36,271 nt of DNA, from assembly GCA_027030635.1 (NCBI GenBank), contig JALVES010000135.1, positions 1 to 36,271 of the forward strand, read 5' to 3'. Below the pieces are notes generated by a model. That model saw only the letters and a list, made by a program, of their open reading frames with translations. It did no database searches and had not been told where the DNA came from. Source of the stretch: Saprospiraceae bacterium. Lineage in GTDB: Bacteria > Bacteroidota > Bacteroidia > Chitinophagales > Saprospiraceae. Positions 1-5,822 of the stretch are shown piece by piece. The translations under genes were made by a program, and so were the position numbers. How positions within the stretch are numbered: position 1 is the first letter of the stretch; every line of letters starts with the position of its first letter.

Positions 1-91
1 CAACATAAGTAACGACGCGGCCGTCTTCCAACTCTCCAAAGAGGTGTTTGCCTTTATCTAAAGTCATAGCTCTTCCATTTTGCGAAAGCAT
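1..91 (-). CDS. Possible partial CDS running off the left edge (unknown product)
   Basis: This frame is not in the ORF track because the window cuts it off. From an ATG at 91, the minus-strand frame stays open for 30 codons to the window edge. It reads like a real protein (MLSQNGRAMTLDKGK..., then an acidic/basic stretch). A second in-frame ATG lies at 67, preceded by a purine-rich GGAAGAG. The frame is also open upstream, overlapping the 3' end of the nickel permease gene in another frame, so the true start is uncertain. A near-consensus -7 box (TATCTTTA) lies just upstream, at about 121-128. I do not recognise a family. A short plus-strand frame ending at position 60 is also open, so the call is tentative. 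Confidence 0.4.
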   Translation of the reverse strand, partial: MLSQNGRAMTLDKGKHLFGELEDGRVVTYV

Positions 92-168
92 AAAAGAAGC
101 AGCATTTTGCTGCAAGCCGTAAAGATAGTACAAAGGCCGGATAAATGGCAAGGCAACGGCCTTATAAC

Positions 169-888
169 TCAGCCAAATATCCAATAAACTCCCACGACAA
201 TGGCTAATACACCAGCCCACATCCGCAGTTGAAAGCGAACCTGCTTGCTATGCAGGCTCAGACGCCTGGAAAATTTGCCTATAAAGAGTGCATATAGCCC
301 CATGGCGAGAATAGCTCCTGTAGCAAAGCCCAGTAAGTAGAAAACAGACTGCTGCCTTTCGGCAAAACCCAATGCGGGCAGCAGCAGGAACAAATGCGCT
401 ATGCCCGCAAAGCCATGTAAAACGCCTATGGCCAGGGCCAAACCCGCGTTTTGTCGAAAAGGCTTGTCATGCCTGTGCTCATCGTGCCGACTGCCATGCT
501 TCTTCAAATGACGGTGCTCGTGGCCGTGAATGTGAACATAAGCCCCATCCTCGCTTTCATGCACGTGGGGATGCACGTGATGCCTGTGCTCCTTCCACAC
601 CCGATACACCGCACTCATGCCCAAAAAAATCAAAACCACGCCCACCAGTTGTTCGCTATGCATGGAAACGGACTCAATCGGAATGTAAGGCTTGAAAAAC
701 AAGTAAACCAAACCAATCAAAGCCATGCCGAGAACGTGCCCCACGCCCCAGGCAATGCCGATGGGTGTAAAGCGGCGCTTTTCCTCCAAGACCAGAGGCG
801 TAACCGCAGCCAGATGGTCCGGCCCCGTCAGTACGTGAAAAGCCGAAGCGCCCAATCCGATGACAAAAGGTAAATCCGATAAAATCAT
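169..888 (-). CDS. NicO/UreH-like nickel (cobalt) permease
   Basis: Predicted inner-membrane transporter that probably imports nickel for the adjacent hydrogenase. The 239-residue product carries the family signature HVLTGPDH near residues 18-25, a second His-containing motif (GVLHGFAGIAH) near 154-165, and about six hydrophobic segments. Between the two halves is a very His-rich cytoplasmic or periplasmic loop, about residues 101-140, typical of NicO/RcnA-type metal carriers. The ORF track starts at a TTG at 933, but that codon lies upstream of the promoter palindrome at 901-920. The ATG at 888 gives a normal N-terminus and is preferred. It diverges from hypA. RcnA-type relatives export nickel, so direction is inferred from context only. 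Confidence 0.82.
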   Translation of the reverse strand: MILSDLPFVIGLGASAFHVLTGPDHLAAVTPLVLEEKRRFTPIGIAWGVGHVLGMALIGLVYLFFKPYIPIESVSMHSEQLVGVVLIFLGMSAVYRVWKEHRHHVHPHVHESEDGAYVHIHGHEHRHLKKHGSRHDEHRHDKPFRQNAGLALAIGVLHGFAGIAHLFLLLPALGFAERQQSVFYLLGFATGAILAMGLYALFIGKFSRRLSLHSKQVRFQLRMWAGVLAIVVGVYWIFG

Positions 889-900
889 AGCCAAATAAAA

Positions 901-920
901 ACTATCTTTGCAAAGATAGT
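901..920. promoter_or_regulatory. Perfect 20-bp palindrome containing two face-to-face -7 promoter boxes
   Basis: The sequence actatctttg is followed directly by its exact reverse complement. Each strand therefore carries TATCTTTG, a match to the Bacteroidota -7 consensus TAnnTTTG: the plus box at 903-910 faces hypA and the minus box at 918-911 faces the nickel permease gene. No good TTTG -33 element sits about 20 bases upstream on either strand. It may be both a shared promoter and an operator for a dimeric regulator. Confidence 0.7.
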
Positions 921-928
921 CATTGAAG

Positions 929-950
929 CCCAAACCGAAGCAGGTTTGGG
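929..950 (+). promoter_or_regulatory. Hairpin in the hypA leader
   Basis: A perfect 8-bp stem (cccaaacc and ggtttggg) closes a six-base loop, 75 bases before the hypA ATG and downstream of the palindromic promoter. It could be a leader structure or an early attenuator, but no U-tract follows. A similar AAACCGAAG..GTTTGGG string occurs near 16970-16990. Confidence 0.45.
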
Positions 951-1024
951 AAATTTAAACGCTCTGATTCAGGAGTTTGAGCGGCTTATGGCGCCCAAAC
1001 CCCTTCGCTTTGAGTACATCTGCC

Positions 1025-1366
1025 ATGCACGAACTATCCATCGCACTCGGCATCGTGAAAATTGCGGAAACGGAAACCCGCAAAGCCGGAGCCTCTGCCG
1101 TCGAAAAAATCGAACTGCTCATAGGCTCCCTCTCCGGCGTCGAACAGGATGCCCTGCACTTCGTCTGGCCCATGGCGGTGAAAGGCAGCGTACTGGAAAA
1201 CGCTGCACTCGACATAGAGACCGTTCCGGCCAAAGCCCGATGCCTGGAGTGTGAGCGCGAATTCGATTTAGAGCACATCTACGATGCCTGCCCCCACTGC
1301 AACAGCTACTTCAAAAACATCCTGCAGGGCAAAGAACTTCAGGTAAAAGCGCTTGAAGTCGTCTGA
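1025..1366 (+). CDS. hypA: Hydrogenase nickel incorporation protein HypA
   Basis: HypA binds nickel and, with HypB, delivers it to the apo large subunit of [NiFe] hydrogenase in the cytoplasm. The 113-residue product starts MHELSIA. His2, directly after the initiator Met, is the known nickel ligand, so I place the start at the ATG at 1025 and not at the longer track start at 977. The zinc site is complete: CLEC, 12 residues, then CPHC, in the C-terminal half. Length is normal for the family. It is first in a plus-strand hypA-hypB-hypC run; hypB begins 34 bases downstream. Expression probably comes from the palindromic promoter at 901-920. Confidence 0.97.
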   Translation: MHELSIALGIVKIAETETRKAGASAVEKIELLIGSLSGVEQDALHFVWPMAVKGSVLENAALDIETVPAKARCLECEREFDLEHIYDACPHCNSYFKNILQGKELQVKALEVV

Positions 1367-1400
1367 AAAGCTTATCTTTAAGCCATCAAAAAACAACATC

Positions 1401-2195
1401 ATGTGTGGAGTATGCGGATGTGGCAACACCAACGGTAAAGCCACCATCACCAAACCCGGAGAAAATGCCCTCACCATAGAGGCGCACCAACACCATCACG
1501 GCCACGAACACGGCCATGAACACCACCATCATCACGGCAAATCCGTGCTGGAACTGGAACAGGACATCCTGCGCGAAAACCAACTGGCTGCCGCCAAAAA
1601 CAGAGGTTATTTCGAGGCCAAAAACATCCTCGCCATCAACTTCGTCAGCTCGCCGGGCTCGGGAAAAACGACGCTGTTAGAGGAGACCCTCAAAGCGCTC
1701 AAAGACGAATTCCCCTGCTACGTCATCGAAGGCGACCAGCAAACCATGCACGATGCCAACCGCATTGATGCCCTCGGCATACCCGTGATTCAGGTCAACA
1801 CAGGCCAGGGATGCCATCTGGAAAGCGACATGGTCTATGAAGCCGTCAAAAAGCTCAAGCCCAAAGAAAACGCCTTCCTCTTCATCGAAAACGTGGGCAA
1901 CCTCGTCTGCCCCTCGCTCTTCGACCTGGGCGAAAGCAAACGGGTAGTCATCATCAGCACCACCGAAGGAGAAGACAAACCCATCAAATATCCCGACATC
2001 TTCCACTCGGCCGATCTGTGCATCATCAACAAAATGGACCTGGTGCCTTACCTCAACATCAGCGTAGAAAAAATCAAGGAATACGCCCTGCAGGTCAACC
2101 ACCGGCTGCAGTTTTTTGAAACCTCCTGCACCACGGGTGCCGGCTTAGACGCCTGGCTCCAATGGCTGCGCGAACAAATCAAACAAAACGCCTGA
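1401..2195 (+). CDS. hypB: Hydrogenase nickel incorporation GTPase HypB
   Basis: HypB is a SIMIBI-class GTPase that powers nickel insertion together with HypA. The 264-residue product begins MCGVCGCG, the CxxCxC high-affinity nickel site at the extreme N-terminus, which fixes the start at 1401. A His-rich stretch follows at about residues 30-47 and probably stores nickel. The P-loop is SSPGSGKTT (about residues 87-95). The later GTPase parts include IEGDQQT, a region around ENVGNLVCP, and NKMD for guanine recognition. The product is full length and combines both N-terminal metal-binding types. hypC starts three bases after its stop, so the two are probably translationally coupled. Confidence 0.97.
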   Translation: MCGVCGCGNTNGKATITKPGENALTIEAHQHHHGHEHGHEHHHHHGKSVLELEQDILRENQLAAAKNRGYFEAKNILAINFVSSPGSGKTTLLEETLKALKDEFPCYVIEGDQQTMHDANRIDALGIPVIQVNTGQGCHLESDMVYEAVKKLKPKENAFLFIENVGNLVCPSLFDLGESKRVVIISTTEGEDKPIKYPDIFHSADLCIINKMDLVPYLNISVEKIKEYALQVNHRLQFFETSCTTGAGLDAWLQWLREQIKQNA

Positions 2196-2198
2196 ATT

Positions 2199-2450
2199 AT
2201 GTGTCTTTCAATTCCCGGAAAACTGGTGGCCATAACCTCCCAATTGGACGAGATTTTCCGCATGGGCGAAGTGGATTTCGACGGCATCAAAAAAGAAGTC
2301 AACCTCGCCATGGTGCCCGATGCCAAAGTAGGCGATTACGTACTCGTACACGTAGGCGCCGCCATCAGCATCATAGACGAAGAAGAAGCCAAAAGGACCT
2401 TCGAGCTCATCAAACAAATGGGCGAACTGGACGACTTAGAACCCGACTAA
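2199..2450 (+). CDS. hypC: Hydrogenase assembly chaperone HypC
   Basis: This small chaperone carries the Fe(CN)2CO group with HypD and hands it to the hydrogenase large subunit. The 83-residue product starts MCLSIPG, where Cys2 is the essential residue, and has the conserved HVGAAI segment near residues 51-56. The tail is acidic. It is third in hypABC. Its stop codon overlaps the stop of convergent hypE by two bases, so there is no room for a terminator between them. Its usual partner hypD does not follow it here. Confidence 0.96.
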   Translation: MCLSIPGKLVAITSQLDEIFRMGEVDFDGIKKEVNLAMVPDAKVGDYVLVHVGAAISIIDEEEAKRTFELIKQMGELDDLEPD

Positions 2451-3496
2451 CAAATTCGGGGCAACTGCTCTCCTACCTGCATACTCACCGGGCGCTTTCC
2501 GCCCAGAGCATTGGTGAGCAACACCCTGCCCGCATAGCTCTCCGTTACTTCGCCAATGACAGCGGCATGGCGGGATTTTTCATGAGCCTGCAAGGCCTCC
2601 ACAACTGCTTCGGCCTGTTCAGGCTCCACGATGGCTATAAAGACGCCTTCGTTAGCTGTGTAAAGCGGGTCTAAGCCGAGGAGTTCACAGGCAGCCCGTA
2701 CCTCTGGAGCAAGGGGTAAAGCGCGCTCCTGTAAAACCACGCCCAGGGATATATCCCGGGCAATCTCATTCAAAGTCGAAGCCAGCCCCCCGCGCGTGGG
2801 GTCGCGAAACAGTTTGATGCTGCCTCCAAAGCGCTCCAGCAAATCCATGACCAAATCGTTGAGGTTTGTGGTATCGCTCTCTATGGTCGTATCAAACTCC
2901 AGCCCCTGCCGCACCGACAAGATGGCAATCCCGTGCGTAGCTATCTGATTGCTGACCACGATTTTATCGCCCGGGCGAATGCGCCTCAAATCAATTTGCG
3001 CTTGCGGATGTACATGCCCCAGTCCCGTCGTATTGATAAAGACTTTATCGCCCTTGCCCTTATCCACCACCTTGGTATCGCCCGTAACCACCTTCACTCC
3101 CGCAGCATCACAGGCCTCGCGAATGCTGACCAGAATGCGCCAGAAATCCTCCATCGGCAAGCCCTCTTCCAGTATGAAACTCAGCGAAAGATACTCCGGC
3201 CTGGCGCCGCACATGGCGATGTCATTCACCGTTCCATTCACTGCCAGCTCGCCGATGTCGCCTCCCGGAAAGAAAATGGGGGAAATCACAAAGCTGTCCG
3301 TAGAAAAGGCAATGGGGCCCTGCATATTTAAAAAAGCTCCGTCGTGCCGCCCGTCCAGCATCTCATTTTTCAAGAGGTCGAAGACTCCGCTATCTAAGAG
3401 CTTGTTGGTCAATAAGCCCCCGCTGCCATGCCCCAGCGTGATGACGTCAAAATCAAATTTGGGCATGGGGCAATTGAGTTGCATTTTTTTTTCCAT
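2447..3496 (-). CDS. hypE: Hydrogenase maturation protein HypE (thiocarbamate dehydratase)
   Basis: HypE receives a carbamoyl group from HypF on its C-terminal cysteine and dehydrates it with ATP to a thiocyanate, the source of the active-site cyanides. The 349-residue product belongs to the PurM/SelD-like ATPase fold. Visible motifs are GHGSGG near the N-terminus, STDSFV, GDTKVV and DPTRGGL. It ends exactly in PRIC, the essential C-terminal tail. It is transcribed alone, opposite to hypABC, from a TATCTTTG box at 3530-3523 that diverges from aat. ATGs at 3496 and 3484 are both possible starts. The usual hypCDE order is broken. Confidence 0.96.
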   Translation of the reverse strand: MEKKMQLNCPMPKFDFDVITLGHGSGGLLTNKLLDSGVFDLLKNEMLDGRHDGAFLNMQGPIAFSTDSFVISPIFFPGGDIGELAVNGTVNDIAMCGARPEYLSLSFILEEGLPMEDFWRILVSIREACDAAGVKVVTGDTKVVDKGKGDKVFINTTGLGHVHPQAQIDLRRIRPGDKIVVSNQIATHGIAILSVRQGLEFDTTIESDTTNLNDLVMDLLERFGGSIKLFRDPTRGGLASTLNEIARDISLGVVLQERALPLAPEVRAACELLGLDPLYTANEGVFIAIVEPEQAEAVVEALQAHEKSRHAAVIGEVTESYAGRVLLTNALGGKRPVSMQVGEQLPRIC

Positions 3497-3522
3497 GAGA
3501 AACTACGTCTAAAGCATTCACG

Positions 3523-3530
3523 CAAAGATA
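3523..3530 (-). promoter_or_regulatory. -7 promoter box of hypE
   Basis: The minus strand reads TATCTTTG, a full match to TAnnTTTG, about 26 bases before the hypE ATG. It pairs as an inverted repeat with the aat box at 3539-3546, eight bases away. Confidence 0.65.
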
Positions 3531-3538
3531 CGTTTTAT

Positions 3539-3546
3539 TATCTTTG
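3539..3546 (+). promoter_or_regulatory. -7 promoter box of aat, immediately before the start codon
   Basis: TATCTTTG ends only three bases before the aat ATG at 3550. Transcription would begin at or next to the ATG, implying a leaderless mRNA. No clear TTTG lies 19-21 bases upstream. Confidence 0.6.
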
Positions 3547-3549
3547 CTC

Positions 3550-4194
3550 ATGCCTTATTTCGAACTGCCATCTGCCGGACCGCCCTCGTTTCCTCCTGCG
3601 CATTTTGCGGATCAGGAAGGCCTGCTCGCCACCGGTGGCGAACTCACAGCCGAGTGGTTGCTGGCCGCTTATCAGGCCGGCATCTACCTGTGGTGCAGCC
3701 CCATGGAACCGCTCTACTGGTGGTCGCCCGACCCAAGGATCGTCCTCTTTCCCGAAGACATCCACATCCCCGGGCCGGTACGGGCATTGCAAAACGACGA
3801 AAGCCTGCAAAAACGCTTTAACGCCGAGCTGCCACGCCTCATCAAACTCTGCGAAGAGCAATGGAATCAACCGCCGATGAGCAGAGAATGGCTGAGCGGA
3901 GCCTTCGCCCAGGCTTATCTCGAACTCGGGAAAACGGGCGTAGTGCGCTCCATCATCCTTCAAAAAAATGGCGAAATCCTCGGCGGCGCTTTTGGCGCTC
4001 TCCATGGCAGGGTTTTCTCCTGCGAATACGTCTGCGAAAACCAAAGCGGATATGCCGAACTGGCCCTGATCGAACTCAGCCGAAAACTGAGCACAGAAGG
4101 CATGGTCTGCATGGACCTGCACAAAGACACAAGCGCTACCGATGACATAGGTTATCGGGAAATTTCCAAAAACGAATTCCTCTCACTTCTATAA
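3550..4194 (+). CDS. aat: Leucyl/phenylalanyl-tRNA--protein transferase
   Basis: Aat adds Leu or Phe from charged tRNA to N-terminal Lys or Arg of proteins, marking them for ClpAP (bacterial N-degron pathway). The 214-residue product shows the family core in order: GLLATGGEL, WLLAAYQAGIYLW, WWSPDPR, and later GAFGALHGRVFSCEY. The track start at 3544 is a TTG inside the promoter box. The ATG at 3550 keeps the whole conserved N-terminus, since family members begin shortly before the GLLA..GG motif. The TPR gene follows after 12 bases, probably in the same transcript. It has no evident link to the surrounding hydrogenase genes. Confidence 0.95.
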   Translation: MPYFELPSAGPPSFPPAHFADQEGLLATGGELTAEWLLAAYQAGIYLWCSPMEPLYWWSPDPRIVLFPEDIHIPGPVRALQNDESLQKRFNAELPRLIKLCEEQWNQPPMSREWLSGAFAQAYLELGKTGVVRSIILQKNGEILGGAFGALHGRVFSCEYVCENQSGYAELALIELSRKLSTEGMVCMDLHKDTSATDDIGYREISKNEFLSLL

Positions 4195-4206
4195 AAACAC
4201 TCCAAC

Positions 4207-5535
4207 ATGGCCAAACCACAAGACATCCTCAAGCGAATAGAAAAAACCTCAAACCCGCGGCTACGCGCCGAGCAGTATCACCTGCTCGCAACCATCTATC
4301 TCGAAGAAAGAAAACCGGAAAAAGTCATCGAGAGCCTGAAAATGTCCGGAGAACTGGCAAAGCAGTTCTCCGAAGATGAACGCAACGAGATTGCCCAGGT
4401 ACATGCCGGTATTCTTATCTCCATGGGCATACTGTTTACACAGGAAAAAGATTTCAAAACCGCTGTCAAAGCCTATACCAAAGCCACCCGCATCTTAGAA
4501 AGACTCTTCGAAGAAGAAGTCCAAAAAGACTTTTCGTTCCTGCTTCATTCCTACCTCTCCATTATTGAGCTGTCGGAAAATCTGAAAGATTTTCACAACG
4601 TCAAAAAAAATTACAGGGCCATACTGAAACTCACCGCAAAACTGCCTGAAAAAGACCGAAATTCAAAAAAATACAAAAGCCTTGCTGCTTTGGCCCATCA
4701 ACGAATCGGCAGCATAGCTTTGGAGAACATCCAAACAGAAGAAGCACGAAAAGAACTCACACAATCGCTCTTCCTCTATCAGGAACTCGTCAGCGAAAAA
4801 GGAGACGAATACCGCCCCCAACTCATCTTTACCCTCAACAACCTCGGTATTAGCTGCAGACTCGACAACCAATACTCTAACGCCATCCGCTATCTGATGG
4901 CAGCACTGGAACAACAGGAAATCCTCAGCAAGAAAGACCCCCAAAAGTACCTGCCCTATTGCGCCGCAAGCCTGAATGTGATCGGCAACCTATATACCGA
5001 AAAGAAAAACATCCGCGATGAACTGGATGGCTCCAGCCCCTTTACAGGCTTTGGGCAGCTCAGTGCAAACCAGGATGAAAAAGAAAAACGCAAAAAAGAA
5101 GATAAAAAGAAAGCCGCGGAGTACTATCAACGCGCTTTAGAAATCTATCGCCAACTCAGCTCCACAGATCCATCCTACCTGCCCTCCGTGGCTTCCACTC
5201 TTCACAACCTCGGAGTCCTGCACGACGAGTATGGAGAAGAAAAAAAAGCCCTCGACTACTACACCCAGGCACTCAAAATGAGACGCAAACTGGCAACCCA
5301 AGACCCCGACTTCTTTCGGGTTGATCTCGCCATCACACTGCTCAACATCATCACCCTGCTGTGGAGCCGGGTTGAAAATGGCAAACGCGAAAACATCGTC
5401 AAAGCCCTGCCCCTGTTAGAAGAGGCAGAAGTCTGCCTCAGCTACTACGACGAAACCGAAGGAGCCATCGGAGCCATGAAAGTGGAGTTGGAGTATTATC
5501 AAAACCGCTTTGCAAAGGCCAAAGAAGAAAGGTAA
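4207..5535 (+). CDS. Tetratricopeptide-repeat protein
   Basis: The 442-residue product is almost entirely helical TPR repeats. The clearest copies have the form LPSVASTLHNLGVLHDEYGE..KALDYYTQALKMRR with spacing of about 40-44 residues (TPR_10/12-like). No signal peptide or transmembrane segment is seen, so it is probably a cytoplasmic scaffold. A charged, Lys/Glu-rich linker near residues 280-305 interrupts the repeats. It lies 12 bases after aat on the same strand and converges with the hydrogenase operon. Whether it assists hydrogenase maturation or only happens to sit here cannot be told from sequence. Confidence 0.85.
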   Translation: MAKPQDILKRIEKTSNPRLRAEQYHLLATIYLEERKPEKVIESLKMSGELAKQFSEDERNEIAQVHAGILISMGILFTQEKDFKTAVKAYTKATRILERLFEEEVQKDFSFLLHSYLSIIELSENLKDFHNVKKNYRAILKLTAKLPEKDRNSKKYKSLAALAHQRIGSIALENIQTEEARKELTQSLFLYQELVSEKGDEYRPQLIFTLNNLGISCRLDNQYSNAIRYLMAALEQQEILSKKDPQKYLPYCAASLNVIGNLYTEKKNIRDELDGSSPFTGFGQLSANQDEKEKRKKEDKKKAAEYYQRALEIYRQLSSTDPSYLPSVASTLHNLGVLHDEYGEEKKALDYYTQALKMRRKLATQDPDFFRVDLAITLLNIITLLWSRVENGKRENIVKALPLLEEAEVCLSYYDETEGAIGAMKVELEYYQNRFAKAKEER

Positions 5536-5546
5536 AACTTAACAAT

Positions 5547-5810
5547 TCATTCCATCAGCAATTCGTATCGCCGGACAAACTGCTCGACCTGCTCTTCACT
5601 GTACGCCTCCAAAATGCAGACCAGTACTTCAAAAGCAGATTCACCGGTGGCCTCGCTCTCGGTTTTCATGCGACGCAAAATATCCCAGAACTGCTCATCT
5701 GTCAGTTCTCTGACTGCTGAGGCTTCCCGCTCCCCGGCAACGGCTTTCCCGCTGCGCTCTTGCTGCAAAGTTTCACTACGCCTTTTCAAGAAAGCTCGTA
5801 ACTTACTCAT
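5547..5810 (-). CDS. Small hypothetical protein ending the hydrogenase operon (DUF4240-like N-terminal half?)
   Basis: The 87-residue product has a basic N-terminus (MSKLRAFLKRR) and then ELTDEQFWDIL...EEQVEQFVRRYELL. The second part resembles the first half of DUF4240 proteins (xxxFWxxI...LSxEEIxxF), but the protein stops where that domain would continue. The resemblance is from memory of the family pattern and is weak. It starts 12 bases after the hypF stop, so it is probably co-transcribed with the hydrogenase genes, and it converges with the TPR gene 11 bases away. The function is unknown: a truncated domain or a stand-alone small protein. Confidence 0.7.
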   Translation of the reverse strand: MSKLRAFLKRRSETLQQERSGKAVAGEREASAVRELTDEQFWDILRRMKTESEATGESAFEVLVCILEAYSEEQVEQFVRRYELLME

Positions 5811-5822
5811 ATTGCTGTGCTT

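Noticed and set aside
1501-1545. CAC/CAT-rich stretch that looks like a short tandem DNA repeat
   Set aside because: It encodes the normal His-rich nickel-binding region of HypB, and the spacing is not regular enough for a CRISPR or satellite.
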